Under the pieces are notes generated by a model that saw only the letters and a program-made list of their open reading frames with translations, was not told the DNA's origin and did not search any database. From NCBI GenBank assembly GCA_002309345.1, contig DBWZ01000008.1:1-31515 (forward strand): a stretch of DNA of 31,515 nt, read 5' to 3'. The stretch is from Pseudobutyrivibrio sp. UBA1225. GTDB lineage: Bacteria > Bacillota > Clostridia > Lachnospirales > Lachnospiraceae. Position numbers and translations under genes: made by a program. Of the stretch, positions 7,797 through 15,691 are shown one piece after another; the first letter of the stretch is position 1; each line of letters begins with the position of its first letter.

Positions 7797-7866
7797 TTCA
7801 AATGAAGTGTTGTTTAATCACTGCGAATAGTAATAGCTTAATCAAAAGTATTTAAGGAGTACATAA

Positions 7867-9756
7867 ATGTCACACGTTAACGAGTCTTATGATGTAGTTG
7901 TTATAGGTGCAGGCCACGCTGGTTGCGAAGCCGCACTTGCATCAGCTCGCATGGGTCTTAATACAATTTGTTTTACAGTTAGCATGGATTCAGTTGCTTT
8001 AATGCCATGTAATCCAAATATTGGTGGAAGCTCTAAAGGTCATTTAGTTCGTGAGCTAGATGCTCTTGGAGGACAGATGGGAATCAATATTGATCATACC
8101 TTTATTCAATCTAAGATGCTCAATTCCTCTAAGGGTCCAGCTGTTCATTCTCTTAGAGCTCAAGCCGATAAGTCTGCTTATTCACTTCGAATGAGAAAGA
8201 CTATGCAAGATACTGATAATCTTACTTTAAGACAAGCAGAGGTTACTGAATTATTAATTGAAAATAATAAAGTTGTGGGTGTGAAGACTTTATCTGGAGC
8301 AACTTACAATTGTAAAGCAGCTGTCATTTGTACTGGAACTTATCTTAGAGCAAGATGTTTATATGGAGATGTGATTGAGCATACCGGTCCTAATGGATTA
8401 AAAGCAGCAAACCATCTAACTCAATCATTACTTGATAATAATGTAGAAATGAACCGCTTTAAAACTGGTACTCCGGCTAGAATTGATAGCCGTTCAATTG
8501 ATTATTCCAAGATGGAAATCCAACTTGGTGACAATCCAGTTATTCCTTTTTCATTTAGTACCGACCCAAAGGATGTTCAAATAGAACAGGTTCCATGTTA
8601 TTTAACTTATACTAATGAACAGACTCATGAAATCATTCGTGCAAATCTTGATAGATCACCAATGTATTCTGGAGTTATAGAAGGAACAGGTCCAAGATAT
8701 TGTCCTAGTATAGAGGATAAGGTTGTTCGTTTTTCCGATAAGGATAGACACCAGCTTTTTGTTGAGCCAGAAGGTCTTAATACCAATGAAATGTATATTG
8801 GAGGCATGAGTTCTTCGATGCCTGAAGATGTTCAATATGCTATGTATCGTACAGTTCCAGGTCTTGAAAATTGCAAGATTGTTCGTAATGCTTACGCTAT
8901 TGAGTATGATTGCATCAATGCAACTCAGCTAAAAGCATCTTTAGAGTTTAAGAATATTGATGGTCTTTTTGCAGCTGGTCAGTTTAATGGAAGCAGCGGA
9001 TATGAAGAAGCTGCAGCACAAGGATTAGTTGCAGGTATAAATGCTGCTCTAAAATTATTAAACAAAGAGCCAATGATTCTTGATAGAAGCAATTCTTATA
9101 TTGGTGTTCTTATTGATGATTTAGTTACCAAGGAAACAAAAGAGCCTTATCGTATGATGACTTCACGAGCTGAGTACAGGCTTTTACTTAGACAAGATAA
9201 TGCAGATATTCGCCTCTCTAAAATCGGATTCGAGGTTGGTCTTTTACCTAAAGAACGCTATGATCATGTAGTTGAAAAGGAGCGTTTAATCGAAGAAGAG
9301 GTTTCTAGAATCAAGCAAATTAATATAGGTGCTAGAAAAGAGGTTCAAGAACTTCTTGAATCTTATGGAAGTATTCCTCTTTCAAATGGAATTAAGCTTG
9401 TTGATTTAATTAGACGACCAGAGCTTGATTATGACAAGCTAGCTCCACTTGATCCTGAACGACCAGAGCTTTCTGATGAAGTTAGAGAAGAGGTTAATAT
9501 CTATATCAAGTATGAAGGTTATCTTACAAGACAGGCAAAACAGGTAGCACAGTTCAAAAAACTTGAATCTAAAGTTTTGCCACAAGATATTAATTATGAG
9601 GATGTTTCTAGTTTACGTATTGAAGCTGCTCAAAAACTAAGTAAACTTCGTCCTGCAAATATAGGTCAGGCTTCACGTATATCTGGTGTTAGTCCTGCAG
9701 ATATATCTGTATTGTTAGTTTATCTTGAGACTTATAAGAGTAAGAAAAATAGTTAG
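7867..9756 (+). CDS. mnmG: tRNA uridine-5-carboxymethylaminomethyl modification enzyme MnmG (GidA)
   Basis: A 629-residue FAD enzyme, partner of MnmE in wobble uridine modification. The N-terminal dinucleotide fold is seen as VVVIGAGHAGCEAALASARM (residues 10-29). Family motifs follow: PCNPNIGGSSKGHLVRELDA (about 48-67) and TGTPARIDSRSID. The FAD-binding stretch GLFAAGQFNGSSGYEEAAAQ lies in the middle. The C-terminal helical region, with YIKYEGYLTRQ and LRPANIGQASRISGVSPADI, binds tRNA and MnmE. The length is normal. An AAGGAGTACATAA ribosome site precedes the ATG. It is followed by rsmG after 8 bp. Confidence 0.98.
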   Translation: MSHVNESYDVVVIGAGHAGCEAALASARMGLNTICFTVSMDSVALMPCNPNIGGSSKGHLVRELDALGGQMGINIDHTFIQSKMLNSSKGPAVHSLRAQADKSAYSLRMRKTMQDTDNLTLRQAEVTELLIENNKVVGVKTLSGATYNCKAAVICTGTYLRARCLYGDVIEHTGPNGLKAANHLTQSLLDNNVEMNRFKTGTPARIDSRSIDYSKMEIQLGDNPVIPFSFSTDPKDVQIEQVPCYLTYTNEQTHEIIRANLDRSPMYSGVIEGTGPRYCPSIEDKVVRFSDKDRHQLFVEPEGLNTNEMYIGGMSSSMPEDVQYAMYRTVPGLENCKIVRNAYAIEYDCINATQLKASLEFKNIDGLFAAGQFNGSSGYEEAAAQGLVAGINAALKLLNKEPMILDRSNSYIGVLIDDLVTKETKEPYRMMTSRAEYRLLLRQDNADIRLSKIGFEVGLLPKERYDHVVEKERLIEEEVSRIKQINIGARKEVQELLESYGSIPLSNGIKLVDLIRRPELDYDKLAPLDPERPELSDEVREEVNIYIKYEGYLTRQAKQVAQFKKLESKVLPQDINYEDVSSLRIEAAQKLSKLRPANIGQASRISGVSPADISVLLVYLETYKSKKNS

Positions 9757-9764
9757 AGGATTTT

Positions 9765-10481
9765 ATGGATAGAGATTACACCTATTTAATCAATACTGTT
9801 AAAAGCTGGAATTACGATTTAACTGAAAAACAGATTGAGCAGTTAGATAAGTTCTATGATTTATTAGTTGAAAAAAATAAGGTTATGAACCTTACTGCTA
9901 TTACTGATTTTGATGAAGTTTTAGTTAAGCATTTTGCAGATAGTTTATCTATTTGTAGTATTATGCCAAATGTGAAATCAGTATGCGATTTAGGAACAGG
10001 CGCTGGTTTTCCTGGTATTCCTATGGCTATAGTTTTTCCAGATATTCAGTTTACTCTTATTGATTCTCTTAATAAAAGAATTAAGTTTTTAGATGAGGTT
10101 GTACATGAAATAGGTCTTAACAATGTAAGTCTAATTCATGCTAGGGCAGAAGAGGCTGGAAGAAATAAGCTTTATCGTGAACAATTTGATTTGGTTGTTA
10201 GTAGAGCAGTAGCTAATATTTCTACCTTATCAGAGTATTGCCTTCCATTAGTTAGTGTTGGTGGAAAGTTTATAAGTTTTAAATCTGGTGATATTGAAGA
10301 AGAGATTAATATAGGTCGTTCTGCTATTAAGAAGCTTGGTGGTAGTATGAATGATCCAGTATATTTCATGTTACCAAATACAGATATCAACCGTTCTTTT
10401 ATAATTATTGATAAAGAAAAAAATACACCTAAGGCTTATCCAAGAAAAGCTGGAACACCTAGTAAAGAGCCATTGAAGTAA
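9765..10481 (+). CDS. rsmG: 16S rRNA (guanine-527-N7)-methyltransferase RsmG (GidB)
   Basis: A 238-residue SAM-dependent methyltransferase that acts on G527 of 16S rRNA in the 530 loop. The SAM-binding motif DLGTGAGFPG lies at residues 75-84, preceded by the family segment NLTAITDFDEVLVKHFADSL. The motif VVSRAVANISTLSEYCLPLV follows in the middle. The length is as usual for the family. The start ATG lies 8 bp after the mnmG stop with AGAGGATTTT as the ribosome site, so it is co-transcribed with mnmG. Confidence 0.97.
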   Translation: MDRDYTYLINTVKSWNYDLTEKQIEQLDKFYDLLVEKNKVMNLTAITDFDEVLVKHFADSLSICSIMPNVKSVCDLGTGAGFPGIPMAIVFPDIQFTLIDSLNKRIKFLDEVVHEIGLNNVSLIHARAEEAGRNKLYREQFDLVVSRAVANISTLSEYCLPLVSVGGKFISFKSGDIEEEINIGRSAIKKLGGSMNDPVYFMLPNTDINRSFIIIDKEKNTPKAYPRKAGTPSKEPLK

Positions 10482-10530
10482 TTTTTATAGCAGCTATGTA
10501 GTTACGCATTTAGATTTGGGGGATTTATTT

Positions 10531-11013
10531 ATGATCAATGACTTCCTTAAAAAATATCAGGAAGAACTGATTTCAGGAAAAATACAATTGAAAGAGGATA
10601 TGGATTTATTAGAAACCAAGATTAAAGAAGAAACTAAGTTTCTAAAGGTATTGGAAGAGTCTAATGATTCCTACTTTGTTGAGTTTACTCCTAGAGATAT
10701 TAATTCAAAAAACAAAGAAAAGGCCCAAGAAGTTAAAGAAATTCTTGATGACTTAAATGCTCAAATGGAAAAAAAGGCACAACAGATGAAGTTTTTTGAT
10801 GGAAGATTAGTAGAAGTAAACGCTTTAATTACTAATACTGTTGTAATAAATAAACCTTTAAATGATGAATCTATTTCAAATAATGTTGATGTTAATGATA
10901 ATAATCCAGCTTCATTATTGATCGATAAGCTTTCAGAAATAAAGAATCTTATATTGTTAGATCCTTATAGAGCTCAATTAGATTTAGATAATATAATTAC
11001 TTCTTTAAAGTAA
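10531..11013 (+). CDS. Coiled-coil protein of unknown function, possibly a remnant of a sensor kinase
   Basis: A 160-residue soluble protein. Residues about 1-105 are charged and predicted by eye to form a coiled coil, with the segment DSYFVEFTPRDINSKNKEKA. An Asn/Asp-rich linker (about 110-128) leads to a short helix with LLLDPYRAQLDLDNI near the C-terminus. The pattern EFTPRxxNxxNKEK then DPxRAxLxL recalls the N-terminal coiled coil and second dimerisation helix of some clostridial histidine kinases, but the phospho-accepting His segment and the ATPase domain are absent. This resemblance is from memory and uncertain. I chose ATG 10531 (site TTGGGGGATTT) over an in-frame TTG at 10516. The gene lies between rsmG and parS. 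Confidence 0.7.
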   Translation: MINDFLKKYQEELISGKIQLKEDMDLLETKIKEETKFLKVLEESNDSYFVEFTPRDINSKNKEKAQEVKEILDDLNAQMEKKAQQMKFFDGRLVEVNALITNTVVINKPLNDESISNNVDVNDNNPASLLIDKLSEIKNLILLDPYRAQLDLDNIITSLK

Positions 11014-11054
11014 TAATCTTTTTCTTTATAAAAACAATAATCTATATCTAGGAA

Positions 11055-11070
11055 TGTTTCACGTGAAACA
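11055..11070. promoter_or_regulatory. parS site 1
   Basis: TGTTTCACGTGAAACA, the exact Firmicute parS palindrome bound by ParB. The symmetry extends to 20 bp (AATG...CATT, 11053-11072). Confidence 0.95.
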
Positions 11071-11160
11071 TTTTATGTTTATATCGTCTATATATCTATA
11101 GTAAAACACAAAATATTGTGCTTTTGAATTTAGTATATCTACTATATATTACTATTTATG

Positions 11161-11192
11161 CTTATAAATGTTTCACGTGAAACATTTATAAG
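11161..11192. promoter_or_regulatory. parS site 2 inside a perfect 32-bp palindrome
   Basis: The 16-bp core TGTTTCACGTGAAACA occupies 11169-11184. The flanks CTTATAAA and TTTATAAG extend the perfect symmetry to 32 bp, well beyond the parS core. Confidence 0.95.
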
Positions 11193-11340
11193 GGTAAATA
11201 TATTAACTATATATAGTAGATTATCTAGTATTTTATCCAATTCAAACAGATATTCTTGGTAGAATTGATAAATTCACAATGTTATAATGTTGTCTGTGCA
11301 TAATAATAGAAATACAAAAATAAATTAAGGGAGCTATTAG

Positions 11341-12111
11341 ATGAAAAGAGTAATCGCAATTGCAAACCAAAAGGGTGGAGTTGGTAAAACAACTACTAGT
11401 ATTAATCTTTCAGCATGTTTAGCTGAAGCAGGAAAAAAGGTACTTGTTATTGATACCGATCCACAGGGAAATGCTACAAGCGGCCTTGGTCTAGACAAAG
11501 AAGAGTGTGAGAATACTGTTTATGATTTAGTACTTGATCAGTGCAGCATTAAGGAATGTATGTATAATGTTGATAATATTCCAAACCTTACAGTCATTCC
11601 TTCAAATGTTGATTTAGCTGGTGCCGAGATTGAACTTCTCGGAATTAATGAAAAGGAATACATATTAAGAAATGCAGTTGATTATGTAAAGGATGATTTC
11701 GATTATGTAATTATCGATTGTCCTCCTTCATTAAACATGTTAACTATCAACGCTATGACAACTGCTGATTCAGTGTTAGTGCCAATTCAGTGTGAGTACT
11801 ATGCACTTGAAGGTATCAGCCAGTTAATTCATACTATTGACCTTGTTCAGCAGAGACTTAATTCTAAGCTCAAGATAGATGGCGTTGTATTTACAATGTA
11901 TGACAAGAGAACAAATCTTTCTTCTGATGTTGTAGATACTGTAAAGAATAATCTCAATGCAACAGTATATCAGACAATCATACCTAGAAATGTTAGACTT
12001 GCAGAGGCTCCATCTCATGGACTTCCAATCAATTTATATGATCCAAAGTCTGCTGGTTCAGAGAGCTACCGCAATCTTGCAAAAGAAATTATCGGAAGAA
12101 AGGATATATAA
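11341..12111 (+). CDS. parA: Chromosome partitioning ATPase ParA/Soj
   Basis: A 256-residue ParA-type ATPase for origin segregation; in Bacillus, Soj also regulates DnaA. The deviant Walker A is IANQKGGVGKTTT (residues 7-19) with the signature lysine. Walker A' reads VLVIDTDPQGNATSGLG, and Walker B reads YVIIDCPPSLN. No N-terminal DNA-binding domain is present, as in chromosomal Soj. Length is normal. The ATG follows AAGGGAGCTATTAG. parB starts 2 bp after the stop. Two parS sites lie directly upstream. Confidence 0.97.
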   Translation: MKRVIAIANQKGGVGKTTTSINLSACLAEAGKKVLVIDTDPQGNATSGLGLDKEECENTVYDLVLDQCSIKECMYNVDNIPNLTVIPSNVDLAGAEIELLGINEKEYILRNAVDYVKDDFDYVIIDCPPSLNMLTINAMTTADSVLVPIQCEYYALEGISQLIHTIDLVQQRLNSKLKIDGVVFTMYDKRTNLSSDVVDTVKNNLNATVYQTIIPRNVRLAEAPSHGLPINLYDPKSAGSESYRNLAKEIIGRKDI

Positions 12112-12113
12112 TT

Positions 12114-13007
12114 ATGGCGGCAAAAAAGGGAGGTTTAGGTAAGGGATTAGATTCCCTTATTGTAAATAAGAATGAAGGTGTTGTTGCAGTTAATCCTGAG
12201 CAACACGGTGCTCCAGTAGAGATTGATATTAACAAGGTTGAGCCTAACAAGCTCCAGCCTAGAAAAAATTTCGATGAAGATAAACTTCAGGAGCTAGCAG
12301 ATAACATCAAAATCCACGGTATAGTCAATCCTCTTATCGTTCAGGATAGAGGAAAGTATTATGAGATTATTGGTGGCGAGCGTAGATGGAGAGCAGCTAG
12401 ATTAGCTGGCTTCAAAAAAGTTCCAGTGATTATCATGAATCTTAGCGAGCAAGAGTTTGTTGAGATTTCACTTATAGATAATATCCAGCGTGAGCAATTA
12501 AATCCAATTGAAGAAGCGGTAGCGTTTGCTCGACTTATTGATGAGTTTAAGCTTAAGCAGGATGAGGTTGCTGAGCGAGTTTCAAAAAGTAGAACTACAA
12601 TTACAAATGCTCTTAGATTGTTAAAGCTTGATAAGCGTGTCCAAGATATGATTATCGATGACAAGCTTACAACTGGTCATGCAAGAGCAATGCTTTCAAT
12701 CACAGATTCAGATAAGCAATATGAATTTGCTGAAAAGGCATTCGATGAAAAGATGTCGGTTCGTGATGTGGAGCGAGAAGTTAAAAAGCTTTTGAATGAC
12801 AAGAAGTCTGATAAGAAATCTAAGGCTGCGGAATTAGATCCACAGCTTGTAGCTGTTTATCAGGAAACACAGGAAAAGCTTAAAGGCGTTCTTGGGACCA
12901 AGGTATTTATCAATGCTAAGGACAACAAGTCTGGTAGAGTAGAGATAGAGTACTACTCACAGGATGAGCTTAATAGAATCGTAGATTTACTTGAAAGTAT
13001 AAAATAG
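12114..13007 (+). CDS. parB: Chromosome partitioning protein ParB/Spo0J
   Basis: A 297-residue CTP-dependent DNA clamp that loads at parS. The N-terminus MAAKKGGLGKGLDSL is the ParA-stimulating peptide. The CTPase domain shows NKLQPRKNFDEDKL and GGERRWRAARLAGF. A helix-turn-helix for parS recognition is seen as VAERVSKSRTTITNALRLL near residues 153-171, followed by LTTGHARAML. The C-terminal dimerisation segment is present. Length is typical. The parA-parB gap is 2 bp, so the genes are coupled. The parS sites lie about 1 kb upstream. Confidence 0.97.
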   Translation: MAAKKGGLGKGLDSLIVNKNEGVVAVNPEQHGAPVEIDINKVEPNKLQPRKNFDEDKLQELADNIKIHGIVNPLIVQDRGKYYEIIGGERRWRAARLAGFKKVPVIIMNLSEQEFVEISLIDNIQREQLNPIEEAVAFARLIDEFKLKQDEVAERVSKSRTTITNALRLLKLDKRVQDMIIDDKLTTGHARAMLSITDSDKQYEFAEKAFDEKMSVRDVEREVKKLLNDKKSDKKSKAAELDPQLVAVYQETQEKLKGVLGTKVFINAKDNKSGRVEIEYYSQDELNRIVDLLESIK

Positions 13008-13032
13008 AACATTTGTTTGTAGGAGATTAATA

Positions 13033-13527
13033 ATGTTTGAACAATATTTAGGTATTAGTACAGATTACGTAATAATAGGATTGGCAGCTTTAGTACTAAT
13101 CATGATGATTCTCTTGATAGTATTTGTTGCTCAGATGGCAAAGCTTAAAAAGAGATACAAGATATTCATGCAGGGTAACGACGCAAAATCCTTAGAAGAC
13201 ACACTTGTTTACAGACTTGAGCAGGTTGATGAGCTTATAGAAGCAAACGCCAGCAATGAAAGAAACATCGACACTATTTTCAAGAACTCAAAGGATTGCT
13301 TCAAGAAGATAGGACTTGTAAAATACGATGCTTTCAATGAGATGGGTGGAAAGCTCAGTTTCTCTCTTTGTTTATTAAATGAAAAGGATTCTGGCTTTAT
13401 TATCAACGCTATGCATTCAAGAGAAGGATGCTACACATATGTCAAAGAAATAATAGATGGTAACTCTATCATTCAACTTGCAGATGAAGAAGAACAAGCA
13501 TTAGAAGAGGCTTTAGGTGGACAGTAA
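13033..13527 (+). CDS. DUF4446 family membrane-anchored protein
   Basis: A 164-residue protein with one membrane segment near the N-terminus (about residues 13-35, rich in Ile, Leu and Met), then a cytoplasmic region with a predicted coiled coil (about 38-85) and a small globular part containing GGKLSFSLCLLNEKDSGFII. This matches the DUF4446 family, often found downstream of parB in Firmicutes. The function is unknown. The start follows a TAGGAGATTAATA site, 25 bp after parB. The next gene begins 2 bp after its stop, so parA, parB and the two following genes look like one operon. Confidence 0.85.
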   Translation: MFEQYLGISTDYVIIGLAALVLIMMILLIVFVAQMAKLKKRYKIFMQGNDAKSLEDTLVYRLEQVDELIEANASNERNIDTIFKNSKDCFKKIGLVKYDAFNEMGGKLSFSLCLLNEKDSGFIINAMHSREGCYTYVKEIIDGNSIIQLADEEEQALEEALGGQ

Positions 13528-13529
13528 AT

Positions 13530-14402
13530 ATGCATCAATATTTGCCAGCAATTGGATTTAGTAAACTTAATAAAAAGACTTTTGAAGGCTTAATAGAAGA
13601 AATAATACAACGACCTGATTATCAAGAATCAGCACTAGATTTTGAGGGTAATCAGTTTGTTGAACTACGATATATGGTTGCCGACAATGTAGGATTAATC
13701 CTCAGAGGAATATATGATGAAAACGATGTATTCCAACTGGATTATTGTTATCCGACATTTTTTGGAGAATCAGTCTCAACAAATAATGATGTAGATGTTA
13801 TAAAGCAAAGCGACAAGGAAAACTATCTTGTTATGTGCGATGAGGTTAGACTTGGAGTTAATCTTATCTTCCAATTGCAAAACATGGGTGAGTTTTTACG
13901 TCGCAACATTATGGCTGGAAAGACAGCAGATTGTGAAATCAAGCTTGCTGCTCTTTCTTTAGATGGAAAAGTAATTCTTCCTTTATACGATAATGAAAAG
14001 AGTCGAATCAAAGAAAAGATGAATAACCAAAAGAGAATCCAGCTAGTTGAAAAGGCAAGAGAGGGTAATGAAGAGGCCCTTGAAAGTCTCACTATGGATG
14101 AGATTGATCTTTATCAAAAGATTTCAAGACGTGTAACTAGAGAAGATATTTTAAGTGTAGTTACAAGCTATTTTATGCCTTTTGGTATTGAAAACGATAA
14201 ATACGATATACTTGGTGAAATACTAGATGTAAAATCAGTTGTAAATCATCTTACGATGGAAGAACTATATCTTCTAGTGGTTGAGAGCAACGATGTGGTT
14301 CTTGAAATTTGTATAAATAAAAAGAACCTATTTGGAGAGCCAGCTGTTGGTAGACGTTTTAAGGGTACAATTTGGCTTCAGGGAACTGTAGCATTTGATT
14401 GA
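13530..14402 (+). CDS. Conserved protein, DUF3881-like
   Basis: A 290-residue soluble protein with no signal or membrane segment. The N-terminus MHQYLPAIGFSKLNKKTFEG and the pattern of a mixed alpha/beta N-terminal part followed by a charged helical stretch (about 155-190) resemble DUF3881 proteins found next to parB in Lachnospiraceae; this assignment is from memory. No catalytic motif was recognised. It begins 2 bp after the DUF4446 gene, so co-transcription is likely. The gene ends just before the tRNA-Arg promoter. Confidence 0.75.
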   Translation: MHQYLPAIGFSKLNKKTFEGLIEEIIQRPDYQESALDFEGNQFVELRYMVADNVGLILRGIYDENDVFQLDYCYPTFFGESVSTNNDVDVIKQSDKENYLVMCDEVRLGVNLIFQLQNMGEFLRRNIMAGKTADCEIKLAALSLDGKVILPLYDNEKSRIKEKMNNQKRIQLVEKAREGNEEALESLTMDEIDLYQKISRRVTREDILSVVTSYFMPFGIENDKYDILGEILDVKSVVNHLTMEELYLLVVESNDVVLEICINKKNLFGEPAVGRRFKGTIWLQGTVAFD

Positions 14403-14409
14403 TGTAACC

Positions 14410-14438
14410 TTGATTTTTCGTAACTAGTAGATTAAAAT
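14410..14438 (+). promoter_or_regulatory. tRNA-Arg promoter
   Basis: TTGATT at 14410-14415, 17 bp, TAAAAT at 14433-14438, ending 16 bp before the tRNA. Confidence 0.7.
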
Positions 14439-14454
14439 CTAATAGTTGCGGCGT

Positions 14455-14526
14455 GTTCCCTTAGTTAAATGGATATAACAAGCGCCTCCTAAGCACTAGT
14501 TGAGGGTTCGATTCCCCCAGGGAACA
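14455..14526 (+). tRNA. tRNA-Arg, anticodon CCT
   Basis: A 72-nt cloverleaf. The acceptor stem GTTCCCT pairs perfectly with AGGGAAC, and the D stem is GTTA/TAAC. The anticodon loop CTCCTAA gives anticodon CCT, which reads AGG. The T loop is TTCGATT. The discriminator is A and no CCA is encoded. Two mismatches stand out, both C opposite A: one in the anticodon stem (AGCGC/GCACT) and one in the T stem (GAGGG/CCCCC). It is followed by a terminator. Confidence 0.9.
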
Positions 14527-14540
14527 TACATATAAGATTT

Positions 14541-14564
14541 ATGGAGCCTTAGGGCTCCATTTTT
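14541..14564 (+). terminator. Terminator after tRNA-Arg
   Basis: ATGGAGCC, loop TTAG, GGCTCCAT, then a TTTT tail. It lies 25 bp before the AEC transporter start, so read-through would be needed if that gene uses the tRNA promoter. Confidence 0.85.
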
Positions 14565-14589
14565 AAAACAAAAGTAAAAGAGGAAAAAC

Positions 14590-15519
14590 ATGGATGTATT
14601 AGTTATCTTTCAAAGAATGTTGATGTTATTAGCAATGATGGCATTGGGATATGTGTGCTACAAAAAGAAATGGCTCGATGATAATAGCCATAAAAAGGTT
14701 TCAGAGATTGTAGTGAATATATTCAATCCAGCCTTGGTTATAAATGGAGCTTTAGTGGCTACAGAAAGTGGCAAGCCAGATTTGAATATTCTAAAAGAGA
14801 ATTTGATTTTTGTGGCAATATATTATGCTATAAATATCATCCTAAGTATCCCTATTTCAAAGCTACTTGGAAAAGATGATAGTCAAAAGAATATGTACAA
14901 GCTTATGACAGTTTTTTGTAACGTGGGATTCATGGGCATACCAGTAATATCAAGCATCTTTGGTCAAGAGAGCATAATATATATCACTTTTTATATTTTG
15001 GCATACAACATCCTTCTTTACACCTTTGGAATGACAATAGCTCAAAAGAATCTTCCAAAGGAGGAAAGAAAATCTGCTATTGCAGGAATATTTAATGTTG
15101 GAACAATATGCTCAGTGCTAGCAATAGTACTTTACTTTTCAGGAATCAAATTTAACGACTCTGTATTATCATTCTTTGATTACGTAGGAAATGCAACAAT
15201 TCCACTTTCTATGATGGTGATTGGAGCATCTGTTGCAAAGATTCCGTTTAAGGAAGTGTTTAAAGGTGTAAGAGTTTATGTATTTTCAGCTCTTACTCTT
15301 CTTGTGATTCCAATAGCTGCAAGCTTTGCATTTAAAGGAATGAAGGATAGTGCCGTAATCTTTGGAGTATTTATACTGATGTTTGCAATGCCAGTAGGTA
15401 GCATTGTTACTATGTTAATTAAGGAATATGGTGGAGATGAAAGTCTAGCAAGTAGGACAACTATTATAACAACATTACTTTCAATTATCACAATTCCAAT
15501 CGTTGCATATTTCTTATAA
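14590..15519 (+). CDS. AEC family transporter (auxin efflux carrier type)
   Basis: A 309-residue integral membrane protein with about ten hydrophobic segments spread along its length, in the two-repeat organisation of the AEC family. Typical segments are NIFNPALVINGALVA in the first half and the Asn/Pro-containing region FCNVGFMGIPVISSIFG (about 115-131). PLSMMVIGASVAKIPF lies near residue 204, and MFAMPVGSIVTMLIKEYGGD near residue 260. Such proteins export small organic acids or related compounds; the substrate cannot be told from sequence. The ATG follows AAAGAGGAAAAAC. No promoter of its own was seen after the terminator at 14541. Confidence 0.9.
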   Translation: MDVLVIFQRMLMLLAMMALGYVCYKKKWLDDNSHKKVSEIVVNIFNPALVINGALVATESGKPDLNILKENLIFVAIYYAINIILSIPISKLLGKDDSQKNMYKLMTVFCNVGFMGIPVISSIFGQESIIYITFYILAYNILLYTFGMTIAQKNLPKEERKSAIAGIFNVGTICSVLAIVLYFSGIKFNDSVLSFFDYVGNATIPLSMMVIGASVAKIPFKEVFKGVRVYVFSALTLLVIPIAASFAFKGMKDSAVIFGVFILMFAMPVGSIVTMLIKEYGGDESLASRTTIITTLLSIITIPIVAYFL

Positions 15520-15644
15520 AAGAATACGTCAAACTGCCAATCGTAACCGTTTTATCACAGAAATTACGCAATAATAGAGTAAAATACATTTATTATGAAA
15601 AGTAGTCTATTATTATCGAATGAGGTATAATTAGCAATAAGATA

Positions 15645-15673
15645 TAATTGTTAAAGGGGGAAAATAACAATTA
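15645..15673 (+). promoter_or_regulatory. Hairpin with a G-rich loop upstream of the CheC-like gene
   Basis: TAATTGTTA (15645-15653) pairs perfectly with TAACAATTA (15665-15673) and exposes the 11-base loop AAGGGGGAAAA, which looks like a second Shine-Dalgarno sequence. The real ribosome site AGGAGGAGGG follows at 15676-15685. It may be a leader control element. Confidence 0.45.
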
Positions 15674-15691
15674 CGAGGAGGAGGGTTATGT

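Larger units (their letters stand above)
11014..11340. other. 327-bp intergenic region carrying two parS sites
   Basis: There is no gene here. It holds two perfect 16-bp parS sites 114 bp apart, a small inverted repeat CACAA-AATA-TTGTG near 11106-11119, and a TATAAT at 11283-11288 before parA for which no well-spaced -35 box could be found. The rest is very AT-rich with many TATA steps. Confidence 0.8.

Noticed and set aside
11265..11288. parA promoter TTGATA...TATAAT
   Set aside because: The spacing is 12 bp, too short for a normal sigma-A promoter; only the -10 box is mentioned.
15520..15691. Riboswitch before the CheC-like gene
   Set aside because: I looked for c-di-GMP and other common riboswitch cores and saw none; only the G-loop hairpin is supported.
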